A stretch of DNA of 43,905 nucleotides from Pseudonocardia sp. (GCA_026785945.1 JAJAZD010000259.1:1-43905); one strand, 5' to 3'; positions 25,852 to 33,622 are shown, counted from the first letter of the stretch. The notes: a model not told the origin generated them from the letters alone. Numbers and translations: made by a program.

Positions 25852-26730
25852 TCAGCGCGCGCCGCGGGCTCCGGGAGCGACCTGATCCACATGCTCGGGG
25901 CCCTGGTTCTGGTTCTGGCCCTGGTCCAGGCGGTGGTTCTTGCCCTCCGGGGACGGGCGAGGGCTGGGGCCGCTGTGGCGCGCGCCGCCCGACAGCTCGG
26001 CGTTGAGCATCTCGGCCAGCCGGCCGAGCTCGGCCCGCACGTCGGACTGCAGTGCCGACAGGCGCGCGATCTCCTGACCGCCCTGGTCGCGCCGGCGTGT
26101 GGCCTCCGTCTCGGCGCGGAGCTTGGTCTCCTCCGCGGCGGCCTCGGAATCCTGCCTCAACCGGTCCGCCGCGCGGACCGCCGCGCTGTGCAGCTGCTCG
26201 GCCTGCTCCCGGGCGGCCGCGAGCTGGTCGGCAATCTGCTGCTCGCGCTCCTGCAGCTCCTTCGTCCGCTGCGCGGCTTGCTGCTCCAGCAGCGAGGAGC
26301 GGGAGATGAGGCTCTGCTCCACCTCGTGGCGGTGCTTCTCGGCGTCGATCCGGGCCTGCTCGATGATGGCGGCGGACTCCCGGCCCGCGTCCGTCCGGAC
26401 CTCGGCGGCCTCCTGCTCGGCCATGCGCAGCAGCTTCTCGGCGCGGTAGCCGAAACTGTCCTCGGGGACCGACGTCCCGACGTGCGCGGACCGCCCACGC
26501 ATTTCGCGCAGCTCAGATTCGGTGCTCTCCGCGTGCTCGGTGGCGAGGCGGCGCTGACGCTGCGTCTCGACGAGCTCGGCCCTCAACCGTTCGATCTTGT
26601 CGTTCGTGGAGGCAGCGAACTCGTCGACCTGGCGGCGATCGTAGCCGCGCATGGCCGTGTCGAAGGTCTGGACATCGGCGGCCCGGGCAGAGCCGGATCG
26701 ATCGGGGCCGGGACCGGCCACAGAACACAT
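25852..26730 (-). CDS. DivIVA-like coiled-coil protein
   Basis: A 292-residue cytosolic scaffold-type protein. A DivIVA N-terminal motif, FDTAMRGYDRRQVDEFAAST (about 23-42), precedes two long coiled-coil stretches (about 43-75 and 90-235) rich in A, E, Q and R with heptad spacing. The tail is low-complexity (SGPSPRPSPEG, QGQNQNQGPEH) and ends GARGAR. The divergent linker holds TSVPEDSFGYRAEKLLRMAEQEAAEVR, a segment shared with Wag31/SepIVA-type proteins. Members localise to the cell pole or septum by sensing membrane curvature. It is not Wag31 itself by context, since no ftsZ/sepF neighbours are present. ATG 26730 follows AAGAGG. Convergent with the GNAT-AAA gene, 15 bases apart. Confidence 0.8.
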   Translation of the reverse strand: MCSVAGPGPDRSGSARAADVQTFDTAMRGYDRRQVDEFAASTNDKIERLRAELVETQRQRRLATEHAESTESELREMRGRSAHVGTSVPEDSFGYRAEKLLRMAEQEAAEVRTDAGRESAAIIEQARIDAEKHRHEVEQSLISRSSLLEQQAAQRTKELQEREQQIADQLAAAREQAEQLHSAAVRAADRLRQDSEAAAEETKLRAETEATRRRDQGGQEIARLSALQSDVRAELGRLAEMLNAELSGGARHSGPSPRPSPEGKNHRLDQGQNQNQGPEHVDQVAPGARGAR

Positions 26731-26791
26731 CCTCTTGTCGGTTCGGTCTGGTCGTCACCGACCCGTCGCGACGGTCGGGCGGACCGTCTCA

Positions 26792-26840
26792 TGGACACAT
26801 ATGGCGGTGAGAACGGTCCGGTCACGGCCATATGTGTCCA
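26792..26840 (-). terminator. 14-bp perfect inverted repeat between two minus-strand genes
   Basis: Arms 26792-26805 and 26827-26840 are exact reverse complements (TGGACACATATGGC on the left), extended inward by GTGA/TCAC after one mismatch, leaving an 11-base loop. It lies 25 bases after the stop of the 67-aa gene and upstream of the DivIVA-like gene. The AT-containing arms (CATATG) are unusual in this GC-rich setting, so an operator role for the DivIVA-like gene is also possible. Confidence 0.5.
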
Positions 26841-26864
26841 GAAGGCGGCGAAGGGACCGCTGGG

Positions 26865-27068
26865 TCAGATCGCCGGTGCGGGATCGCGGTTGGCGTCGAG
26901 GCCCAGCATGGCCAACATCTCGGCGCAGTCGTCGGCGTCGATCGACCGGCCTGCGACGACCCGTGCCGCTCGCCGGTTCTGCAGGTCGTTGCTCACGGCG
27001 TTGGCGGCCTGTGTGGCGGCGAAGCGGCCGTTGTCGTCGGTACTCGAAGGGCTTCCGGTCCAGCTCAT
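26865..27068 (-). CDS. Small conserved-looking protein of unknown function
   Basis: A 67-residue frame with ATG 27068 preceded by AAGGAG at good spacing. The sequence has RRAARVVAGRSIDADDCAEMLAMLGLDA, an amphipathic helix with an acidic patch and a single Cys. The N-terminal half is Ser/Asn/Ala-rich. I recall similar short proteins with a DADDCAELLxMLGL ending as unannotated genes in Pseudonocardiaceae, but no function is known. A larger frame starts at 27140, yet only the shorter version carries the ribosome-binding site. Followed by an inverted repeat that likely ends its transcript. Confidence 0.6.
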   Translation of the reverse strand: MSWTGSPSSTDDNGRFAATQAANAVSNDLQNRRAARVVAGRSIDADDCAEMLAMLGLDANRDPAPAI

Positions 27069-27253
27069 GCGTCCGCGACTCCTTCGTCCGTCCCGGCGCA
27101 CGCCACACTGAGGCCGTCGGGACCCTGCATCAGGCGGCAATCTGCCTCGGGGACGCGCGCAGTAGCACCCGCCCGAACTGACCTCCCGACCTTAGTCCCC
27201 TTCGGTCCTCTCGTGGCCGCCGGGGACGGACCTCGTGGCAACCTCGGCCGTGC

Positions 27254-28054
27254 TCAGGCGGCACCGGTTCCCGGGGACCCCGCCGCCCAGGCGGCGAGCC
27301 GCGGGGCGAGGACAGCGTAGAGCGCCGGGTCGGTGCCCATCCCGGCGTGGCTGCTGCCGACCTCGACGCACTCGGCCCCCGGGTCGAGACAGGACCGCCA
27401 GCCCACGACGCCGTCGGAGCGGGAGTAGATCGACACAGCCGGCGGACGCAGCGGAGCGGCCAGCGCCGCGGTCGTCGTGACGCCGCACGCGCCACGGAGG
27501 CAGTCCTCGTCCAGCAGTCCGCCGCCCACGAGCGACGACAGTCCGAATGAGGACAACCCGACCAGCAGGTTCAACGCGGCCGTGGCACCGGGTGCGTCGA
27601 GCGGGTCGAGCACCGGGGAGCCGAGCATGGCCAGCCCACGCACGAGATCGGGCCTGCGCACGGCGACCAGCCGGCCCAGGCACCCACCCCGGCTGTGCCC
27701 CACCAGCACGACCGGCCCACCGGTGGCGAGGGCATGGTCCTCCACGCGACGCTCCAGCCGGTCGACGAGCTCGGCCGTGCAGCCGATGTTCAGCCCCAGT
27801 CCCGCGGGGGAGGGACGGTAGCCGCGACGGGAGAGCCAGCGCCGCAGCGTCGCCATGGCCGGGTCCGCGCCGCCGAAACCGGGGACGACGACCACCCCCG
27901 CTCCCCCGCCCTCGTCGGCGCGCGCCCACACGGGATGTCGCAGCAGCGCCGGCAGGCCGAGCCCCACGGCGGGCGCCAGCTCACGGGACAGGGTCCTGGC
28001 GGCGTCGCGGACGCCGAGCAACGGGTGGACGATCGGCGGCTCACTCACAGCCAT
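27254..28054 (-). CDS. Alpha/beta hydrolase, lipase/PGAP1-like
   Basis: A 266-residue alpha/beta-hydrolase. Strand VVVVPGFGGADPAM supplies the oxyanion loop, and GGPVVLVGHSRGGCLGR is the nucleophile elbow (Ser about 120). SIYSRSDGVVGWRSCLDPGAE carries the acid, and EVGSSHAGMGTDPALYAVLA contains the catalytic His. This order, with SRSDGVV before SSHxGM, matches lipase/esterases of the PGAP1/EstA type that act on lipidic esters. No signal peptide is visible; the N-terminus is hydrophobic-helical but not export-like. The ATG at 28054 lacks a strong Shine-Dalgarno sequence. Isolated gene. Confidence 0.85.
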   Translation of the reverse strand: MAVSEPPIVHPLLGVRDAARTLSRELAPAVGLGLPALLRHPVWARADEGGGAGVVVVPGFGGADPAMATLRRWLSRRGYRPSPAGLGLNIGCTAELVDRLERRVEDHALATGGPVVLVGHSRGGCLGRLVAVRRPDLVRGLAMLGSPVLDPLDAPGATAALNLLVGLSSFGLSSLVGGGLLDEDCLRGACGVTTTAALAAPLRPPAVSIYSRSDGVVGWRSCLDPGAECVEVGSSHAGMGTDPALYAVLAPRLAAWAAGSPGTGAA

Positions 28055-28168
28055 GTCGTCGAGCCAACCCGCCGAGGGCGGACTTCGCCACGTGAGATCG
28101 CGGAGCAGACACGGACAGGGAGCAGACGCGTCAGGGGCCGACCCGGACGGGCAGACCCGCAGGCGCGG

Positions 28169-28360
28169 TCAGCCGACGTCGAACTCGCCGTTCTTCACCC
28201 CGGCCACGAACGCCGTCCACTCCGGCGCGGTGAACGTCAGCACCGTGCCGCCCTCCCGCTGATCGTCGCGGACCAGCACGCCACCGTCGGGCAGCGCCGC
28301 CACGGCCACGCGGCCCCCGGGTCGGCCGGAGGTGCTGACGACGAAACGTGGTGCAGGCAC
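28169..28360 (-). CDS. DUF397 protein
   Basis: A 63-residue DUF397 protein: GGRVAVAALPDGGVLVRDD, then VLTFTAPEWTAFVAGVKNGEFDVG, the standard C-terminus. The usual first motif (W-x-K-S-S-x-S) is replaced by FVVSTSG, so the N-terminus is divergent. DUF397 proteins are small partners of WhiJ/Scr1-type XRE regulators, sometimes described as toxin-antitoxin-like, and normally sit beside such a gene. No XRE regulator is adjacent here, so it is an orphan. GTG 28360 is the likely start; the frame stays open upstream without similarity. The gap 28361-28505 holds nothing recognisable. Confidence 0.8.
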   Translation of the reverse strand: MPAPRFVVSTSGRPGGRVAVAALPDGGVLVRDDQREGGTVLTFTAPEWTAFVAGVKNGEFDVG

Positions 28361-28505
28361 GGACTCGCGGTCCGCGCGACCTGTGCTTCCGAGAGGCGTC
28401 ACGGGGTGATCTTGGCGGTGGCGGGCTGCGGGAGCAAGCCCCGCCTCGGGGTGTCGAGGGACAGCAGAGGCGGGCGTCCCGCGGCCGCGCTCGCGCCGGG
28501 CCTCG

Positions 28506-29525
28506 TCAGGCCGGTGGGTGGCGCAGCGCCCGCCCGTCGACGTCGAACACGTGGGCACGGCGGGCGTCGACCGCCAACTCGGCGCGGTCGCCGGGTCGCA
28601 ACCGCGTCCGCGGGTCGACGCGTGCCACGAGTCGGCCGCCGTCGGCCTCGCCCGCCACGTCGACCTCGGCCGTCACCACGGCGTCGCGACCGCGGAGCTC
28701 GACGTGGCGGACCAGGACGCGCACCGTCACCGACCCGGGGTCCGCACCCGGGCCGGACTCCCCGACGTCCTCGGCCCGCAGCCCGAGCACCACCCGGACA
28801 CCCGCGTCGAGTCCGTCCGGCGCCGGACCCCACAGCGGCAGGGTCCGCTCCCCCACGCGGAACCCCGCCCCGCTCGGCGACGACACGAGCCGCGCCGGGA
28901 GCAGTCCGATCTCCGGCGCGCTGACGAACCGGGCGACGAACGTGTCGATCGGACACTCATAGAGCCGTCTCGGGGTGTCGATCTGCACGACCTCGCCGTC
29001 GCGCAACACCGCGAGGCGGTCACCGACGGCCATTGCCTCGGTCAGGTCGTGCGTGACGTAGAGGGCCGACACGCCCGACTGCCGGACGAGGTCGACGATC
29101 GTGCGCCGGGTGCGGGCGCGCTCCACGGCGTCCAGGCGCGCCAGTGGTTCGTCGAGCAGGAAGGCGGCGGGGCCCGGTGACCGCCTCCGACGCGGCGCCG
29201 CACGCACCTCCACGGCCCGGGCCAGGCTCACCGCGACGTCGAGGAACGGGCTCAGCGTCCCGGGCTGGAACACCATGACGATGTCGCGCCGCGGTGTCGG
29301 CACCCGTGTCACGTCCCGGCCGGCGACGACCACCCGGCCCGTGCGCACGGTCTCCAGCCCCGCGACGGCACGCAGGGCGGTGGTCTTGCCGCATCCCGAC
29401 GGCCCGACCACGGCCAGCACCTCGCCGGGCTCCGCGAGCAGCGTGACCCCGCGCAGCGCCGGGGGCCCGTCCCCGAAGGCGACGGTGACGTCGTCGAGGC
29501 CGGTCGACCGGTCGCCGGGTCCCAC
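28506..29525 (-). CDS. ABC transporter ATP-binding protein (CUT1/MalK-like) missing the signature motif
   Basis: A 339-residue protein with the layout of a MalK/PotA-type ATPase. Walker A GPSGCGKTT lies at about 42-50, the Q-loop MVFQPGTLSPF at about 88-98, Walker B FLLDEPLARLDA, the H-loop VTHDLTEAM, and a TOBE-like regulatory domain from about 195 to the end. Between VAVSLARAVEV and the Walker B strand only about 20 residues remain where 65 are usual. The helical subdomain and the LSGGQ signature are gone, while the frame stays intact. Such an enzyme could not form the normal ATP sandwich. GTG 29525 is the likely start. No permease or binding protein is adjacent, in line with an orphan or decaying gene. 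Confidence 0.85.
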   Translation of the reverse strand: MGPGDRSTGLDDVTVAFGDGPPALRGVTLLAEPGEVLAVVGPSGCGKTTALRAVAGLETVRTGRVVVAGRDVTRVPTPRRDIVMVFQPGTLSPFLDVAVSLARAVEVRAAPRRRRSPGPAAFLLDEPLARLDAVERARTRRTIVDLVRQSGVSALYVTHDLTEAMAVGDRLAVLRDGEVVQIDTPRRLYECPIDTFVARFVSAPEIGLLPARLVSSPSGAGFRVGERTLPLWGPAPDGLDAGVRVVLGLRAEDVGESGPGADPGSVTVRVLVRHVELRGRDAVVTAEVDVAGEADGGRLVARVDPRTRLRPGDRAELAVDARRAHVFDVDGRALRHPPA

Positions 29526-29732
29526 GAATGGAACACTAGCGCGCCCCGCACCGTCGGGCCGGGTTCGTCACCAGGAGAAACGCGGCCTGCGCCCCGGCGG
29601 GCGACCCACGGCGGTCCTGCTGGAGCGGCTGGGTCATGAGGTCGTCCTCCCCGATGGTCGCCCGCGGCGCCGGGGGAGTCCCCGCCTCGGGTCGTGCTCC
29701 CCGACTGGTGCCGTGCCCCCCGTCGACGGAGG

Positions 29733-29789
29733 GCACCGCCTCGGTCGGGGGGCACCGCCTCGGTCGGGGGGCACCGCCTCGGTCGGGGG
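29733..29789. repeat. 19-bp tandem repeat, three copies
   Basis: The unit GCACCGCCTCGGTCGGGGG begins at 29733, 29752 and 29771, with a partial fourth copy at 29790. A 19-base period rotates the reading frame, so the array is not selected as coding sequence. No spacers, so not CRISPR. Confidence 0.9.
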
Positions 29790-29937
29790 GCACGGCGCGG
29801 GCTTCGGCGCGGTCTGGGGCGCTGCGCGACGCCGCCACCTCGAGCAGGTCGCGGTCGGGCGTGACCCCGATGTGCAGCACCACGGCGCCCTGCACGACGG
29901 TGCGGACCGGATCCGCGAGCACGCGGCGGATGTCGTC

Positions 29938-29961
29938 GATCCCGATCCCGATCCCGATCCC
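29938..29961. repeat. Hexanucleotide repeat (GATCCC)4
   Basis: Four exact GATCCC units in tandem. On the minus strand they code Gly-Ile pairs within the BrnT-like remnant, a possible slippage site. Confidence 0.9.
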
Positions 29962-30199
29962 GTGCTTGCGGGCACTGCGGGTCACCAGCACGCCCACAGC
30001 TTACGTCGCCTGTGAATGCCCTTCGTCGCCGTCCGGGTACACGCAGTAAGAACTTTCGCTGCCTTTACAGAGTGCGGAGGTAGAGTTGTTTCACACTGTG
30101 TATGACGGACGCGGCATGTCGCGGCCGTCAAGAGTACTTTCCAACGACGGGTCCCGGCCGTAAGTCTCGGTAGTGAGAACCTGAGTCCAGGAGGCCGAC

Positions 30200-30967
30200 A
30201 TGGCGTGGTGGTCCAGGGGCTCGGCCCAGGACTCCGGGCCGCGCGCGGAGAACGTGCGCCGGCTCGCCGGCCTCAACGCCGCCGCCGCCGCGCACATGGC
30301 CGCCGACCGTACCGAGGATGCCGTCGCCGCGTTCGAGGCGGCTTTCGCCGGCTGCCGGGCCACTCTCGGTGAGTCCGACCCCGACACGCTCACCGTGGCC
30401 GGCAACCTCGGCGTCGGGCTCGTCGCGGCAGGACGCTGGTCGGACGGCATCGAACTGTTGACCCAGAACCTCGCCGACCGCATCCGCCTGTTCGGTGACG
30501 GCGACCCGCGCACGATCACCGCGAGCGAGGCTCTGGCCTCGGCCTACCGGCTCGTCGGCCGCTTCGACGAGGCGCTGACGCTGTCGAGCCGGGCCACCGC
30601 CGACCGCAGGCGCACCCTCGGCCCGGCCCACCCCGACACGCTCACCTCCCGCATGGGCATGGCTCTGGCCCGCGCCGGTACCGGCGACGTCGATTCCGCC
30701 GCCACCTTGCTCCAGGCCGCGATGAACGACGCCGAGCAGCAGTTCGGGCCCCGGCACCCGCATACGATCGCCCTGCGCAGCAACGTCGCGGCCTGTCACG
30801 CCGTCCTCGGACGCACGGCACAGGCCATCGCGCTCTACGAGCAGGCGGCTGCCGACTCCGCCACCCTGCTGGGGGCCAACCACCCCGACACCGTCGCCAT
30901 CTACGCCGATCTCGCGGTGGTGCACACCCCGGCCCGACTCGGGATCATCGGTATCGTCCCGGCTTGA
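30200..30967 (+). CDS. Tetratricopeptide-repeat protein (TPR_10/TPR_12, kinesin-light-chain-like)
   Basis: A 255-residue all-helical protein made of about five TPR-type repeats of 42 residues. Each ends in a G-x-x-H/D-P-x-T pattern: LGESDPDTLTVAGNLG, FGDGDPRTITASEALA, LGPAHPDTLTSRMGMA, FGPRHPHTIALRSNVA, LGANHPDTVAIYADLA. This is the repeat form found in NB-ARC/SARP-type actinobacterial regulators, but no nucleotide-binding or DNA-binding part is present. The last repeat breaks off into a hydrophobic tail (HTPARLGIIGIVPA), so the C-terminus may be truncated relative to family members. ATG 30200 follows AGGAGG. It likely acts as a protein-protein adaptor. It converges with thiZ. Confidence 0.85.
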   Translation: MAWWSRGSAQDSGPRAENVRRLAGLNAAAAAHMAADRTEDAVAAFEAAFAGCRATLGESDPDTLTVAGNLGVGLVAAGRWSDGIELLTQNLADRIRLFGDGDPRTITASEALASAYRLVGRFDEALTLSSRATADRRRTLGPAHPDTLTSRMGMALARAGTGDVDSAATLLQAAMNDAEQQFGPRHPHTIALRSNVAACHAVLGRTAQAIALYEQAAADSATLLGANHPDTVAIYADLAVVHTPARLGIIGIVPA

Positions 30968-31028
30968 TCGCCATATCGCGGTCGGGCACTTCGATTCGAT
31001 CGCGGCGTTCACACCCTTTTCATACCTT

Positions 31029-31784
31029 TCAGGACGGCTCCCGCAGGACGGCGTCGAGCTCGGCCTCCAGAGCCGAGAATCGGGGCGACGTGATCATTTC
31101 GTGGTGGCGCGGCCGGGGCAGTTCGATCACGACGTTCCGGCGGACCCGCGTCGGGCGCGGCCCCAGCACCACGACCCGGTCGGACAGGTACACGGCCTCG
31201 CGGATGTCGTGGGTGATCAGCAGCACCGTCCAGTCGAAACGGGTGCGCATCCCGTCGAGCCAGGTCTGCATGTCGGTTCGGGTGAGCGAGTCCAGCGCAC
31301 CGAACGGCTCGTCGAGCAGCAGCACCGGGCGGTCCTGCACCACCGTGCGCAGCAGTGCCGCCCGCTGGCGCATCCCGCCCGAGAGCTCGCGGGGACGGGC
31401 GTCCTCGAACCCGGCCAGCCCGAACGGCTCGAACAGCGGACGGGCCCGCTCACGGGCCAGGCGGCGGCGCATGCCCGCGACCTCCAGACCGAGTGTGGTG
31501 TTGTCCAGCACCGTGCGCCACGGGAACAGCAGGTCCTGCTGGGGCATGTAGGCGAACGGGTCGACCCGACCCGTGGCGTCCTCCCCGTCGACGAGCACCC
31601 GCCCGGCGTCGGGGGGTTCCAGGCCGGCGATCACGTCGAACAGCGTCGACTTGCCGCACCCGCTGGGCCCGATCACCGAGACGAACTCCCCCGGCGCCAC
31701 GTCGAACGCCACCCCGTCGAGCACCGGGAGCGGGCCGGGGAAGGACTTGCGGAGATCGTCGATGACGACCTTGGTCTCACCCAT
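31029..31784 (-). CDS. thiZ: ThiZ-like ABC ATPase, thiamine-precursor transporter
   Basis: A 251-residue ATPase of the nitrate/sulfonate/taurine-type family (SsuB/TauB/ThiZ). Complete motifs: Walker A GPSGCGKSTL, Q-loop YMPQQDLLFPW, signature LSGGMRQRAAL, Walker B VLLLDEPFGALD, and H-loop LITHDIREA. The gene overlaps the end of thiX by eight bases. It energises uptake of the pyrimidine precursor bound by ThiY. It is the last gene of the TPP-riboswitch operon. The short gap to the convergent TPR gene (62 bases) holds no obvious hairpin. Confidence 0.92.
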   Translation of the reverse strand: MGETKVVIDDLRKSFPGPLPVLDGVAFDVAPGEFVSVIGPSGCGKSTLFDVIAGLEPPDAGRVLVDGEDATGRVDPFAYMPQQDLLFPWRTVLDNTTLGLEVAGMRRRLARERARPLFEPFGLAGFEDARPRELSGGMRQRAALLRTVVQDRPVLLLDEPFGALDSLTRTDMQTWLDGMRTRFDWTVLLITHDIREAVYLSDRVVVLGPRPTRVRRNVVIELPRPRHHEMITSPRFSALEAELDAVLREPS

Positions 31785-32607
31785 GCCCGTTCCAGGGGAT
31801 CACGAGCCGCTCCACGACGTAGGTCAGCGCGAACAGGGTGACGCTCAGGGTGGCCGTCACGACGACGGCGGCGAGCACGAGGTCGGTGCGGAACGAGTTC
31901 TTCTGCAGGTTCATGAAGATGCCCAGGCCCGCGGTGGCCCCGACGTACTCGGCGAAGATCGCACCCGTCACGGCGTAGGTGATCCCGATGCGCAGCGCGG
32001 TGAAGAACCGGGGCAGCGCGCCCGGCAGCCGGACGTACCGGAACTGCCGCCAGCGCGACGCCCCCATGCTCCGCAGCAGGTTGGTGGCATCGCGGTCGGT
32101 GGCGGCGAAACCCTCGATCAGGCCGACGGCGATGGGGAAGAACGTGACCAGTGCGATCACCACGACCTTGGGCAGCAACCCGAAACCGAACCAGATGATC
32201 AGCAGCGGCGCGATGGCGATGATCGGCAACGTCTGCGACGCCACGAGCAGCGGGGTCAGCGCGCGCCGCAGCCACGGCACGAAGTCGACCGCGACCGCCA
32301 GGGTCCACCCGAGCACCAGCGACGCCACGAACCCGACCGCGGTCACCTGCAGCGTCGGCACCGTGTTCGCCCAGATCTCCTCGCGGAACGCCCACCCCTG
32401 CTCGACGACCCGCAGCGGCGAGGGCAGCACCTGCGGCCGGAGCCCGGCGGCCGTGACGTACCCCTGCCACACCCCGAGCCCCACCAGCACCAGCACCAGC
32501 GACGGCCCCACCCGCCCCACCACCCCCGCGAGTCGGGGTCTGCGTGTGTGCGAGTCGCGGGCTCGGTGCGTTCGGATGCGGGCCACGGCGCCACCGCGCG
32601 GGCTCAC
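31777..32607 (-). CDS. thiX: ThiX-like ABC permease, thiamine-precursor transporter
   Basis: A 276-residue BPD-type permease with about six membrane segments. The EAA-like loop reads EGFAATDRDATNLLRSMGASRWRQFRYVRLPGALP, and membrane segments include VGLIEGF, IIAIAPLLIIWFGFGLLPKVVVIALVTFFPIAV and FFTALRIGITYAVTGAIFAEYVGA. GTG 32607 overlaps the thiY stop by four bases, so translation is coupled. The first 25 residues (RIRTHRARDSHTRRPRLAG) are encoded by the 34-bp dispersed repeat also seen at 6015, and precede the first hydrophobic segment. They are probably a recent, non-homologous extension. With ThiY and ThiZ it forms the HMP-type importer. Confidence 0.9.
   Translation of the reverse strand: MSPRGGAVARIRTHRARDSHTRRPRLAGVVGRVGPSLVLVLVGLGVWQGYVTAAGLRPQVLPSPLRVVEQGWAFREEIWANTVPTLQVTAVGFVASLVLGWTLAVAVDFVPWLRRALTPLLVASQTLPIIAIAPLLIIWFGFGLLPKVVVIALVTFFPIAVGLIEGFAATDRDATNLLRSMGASRWRQFRYVRLPGALPRFFTALRIGITYAVTGAIFAEYVGATAGLGIFMNLQKNSFRTDLVLAAVVVTATLSVTLFALTYVVERLVIPWNGHG
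32524..32557. repeat. Dispersed 34-bp repeat, copy B
   Basis: Matches 6015-6048 at 32 of 34 positions. Here it lies inside the 5' end of thiX, where on the coding strand it gives the arginine- and histidine-rich run ahead of the first membrane segment. A site that is intergenic elsewhere but coding here suggests insertion of a mobile or repeat-family sequence. Confidence 0.65.
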
Positions 32608-33617
32608 GGTGTCTCCAGGTAGTCGTTGGTGAACCACGCCGAGAACTCCGGTCGGACGGTCAGGGGCAGGCCGTCGGAGCCGGCCAGCGCACCGGTGTCG
32701 AACAGGAAACCCGAGAACCCGTCCCACATCTGCGCCGTCTGCGGGCCCACCGCGCCGGAGGGGTCACGGAGGAACCGCTCGGCGAGCATGTCCTGGCTCC
32801 GCGTCACCAGCTCGGGTTCGGTGAACGCCCCCGGGTTCGCCTCCATCAGCAGCTGCGCCGCCCGCGCCGGGTCGTCGGCCCCGAGCCGGTAGCCGCGCTG
32901 CGCCGCCTGCACGAACGCCGCGGCGAGGTCGGGGTGCTCCGCGAGCCACGGGGTGTGGCCGACGAGCAGCACGCTGTACGCGTCGGGGAAACCGAAATCG
33001 GTGTACGCGAAGGTCTTGAGCGGCTGCCCGCGCAGCTCGGCCTCGATGCCCTCCCAGGCGAGGAACGGCTCGGCGAAGTCCACCTGGCCCCCGTAGAGCG
33101 CCTCGTACGCGGCGGTGCCGAGCACCACCGAGGAGAACGAGCCCACCCCGCCCGCGTCCTGGATGACCGCGCGCATCTTGGGCTCCTCGCCGGGCCCGCC
33201 GAACCCGCCGTAGGTCTTGCCGTCGAGGTCGCGGGGCGAGGCGATGTCGGCGCGGTCGGCGCGCACGGCGATCTCCGAGGCCCAGTGCTGCAGCACCGCC
33301 ATGACCGACGTGATGTCCGCACCGGCGGCCTTGGAGAACGTGAACGAGTCCTGGAAGCTGACGCCGAACTCGGCGGCCCCCGACGAGACGAGCGTGTCCG
33401 GGGACGCGCCGTTGTAGGGCAGGAACTCGACGTCCAGCCCGGCCTCGCGGAACCATCCCTCCTGCTGGGCGACGTAGAGACCGGTGTGGTTGGTGTTGGG
33501 GGTCCAGTCCAGGGCGATCCGGATCTTCGGCGGGCCGGCATCGGCACACCCCGCGAGCAGCAGGGCGACCACCGCCACCAGGACCGTGAGAACTCCGGGC
33601 ACGCGCACGCCATTCAT
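32604..33617 (-). CDS. thiY: ThiY-like lipoprotein, thiamine-pyrimidine-binding
   Basis: A 337-residue periplasmic-type binding lipoprotein of the NMT1/THI5 family. The signal peptide ends in the lipobox LAGC (Cys about 24). The mature protein opens with IRIALDWTPNTNHTGLYVAQ, nearly invariant in proteins that bind HMP or formylaminopyrimidine. It continues with GWFREAGLDVEFLPYNGASPDTLVSSG, FGVSFQDSFTFSKAAG, KTYGGFGGPGEEPKMRAVI and DFAEPFLAWEGIE. Binding of a thiamine pyrimidine precursor is supported by the family and by the TPP riboswitch directly upstream. ATG 33617 has a GGAGGAA site five bases after the riboswitch. First gene of thiYXZ. Confidence 0.95.
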   Translation of the reverse strand: MNGVRVPGVLTVLVAVVALLLAGCADAGPPKIRIALDWTPNTNHTGLYVAQQEGWFREAGLDVEFLPYNGASPDTLVSSGAAEFGVSFQDSFTFSKAAGADITSVMAVLQHWASEIAVRADRADIASPRDLDGKTYGGFGGPGEEPKMRAVIQDAGGVGSFSSVVLGTAAYEALYGGQVDFAEPFLAWEGIEAELRGQPLKTFAYTDFGFPDAYSVLLVGHTPWLAEHPDLAAAFVQAAQRGYRLGADDPARAAQLLMEANPGAFTEPELVTRSQDMLAERFLRDPSGAVGPQTAQMWDGFSGFLFDTGALAGSDGLPLTVRPEFSAWFTNDYLETP

Positions 33618-33622
33618 GACGT

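Larger units (their letters stand above)
29536..29997 (-). pseudogene. Remnant of a BrnT/DUF4258-like small protein with repeat-filled tail
   Basis: The first 50 residues (GVLVTRSARKHGI, then DDIRRVLADPVRTV and VLHIGVTPDRDLLEVA) resemble small actinobacterial proteins with a BrnT/DUF4258-type toxin fold. In those the pattern S-A-x-K-H-G-x(n)-D-I-x-x-A precedes a hydrophobic strand and L-E-V. After LEVA the expected last strand with a histidine is absent. The frame continues through three 19-base tandem repeats (frame-rotating, so not protein-constrained) and a proline-rich stretch. A hexamer expansion (GGGATC)4 adds GIGIGI inside helix 1. I regard it as decayed or pseudo; a short functional version ending early cannot be excluded. 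An in-frame ATG near 29639 gives a 33-residue tail of no known family. Confidence 0.4.

Noticed and set aside
29733-29809. Tandem 19-bp repeats as a CRISPR array
   Set aside because: Units are contiguous without spacers and no cas gene is nearby.
30200-30967. Regulator of the SARP/NB-ARC-TPR type
   Set aside because: Only TPR units are present; neither a DNA-binding nor an NB-ARC domain occurs in frame.
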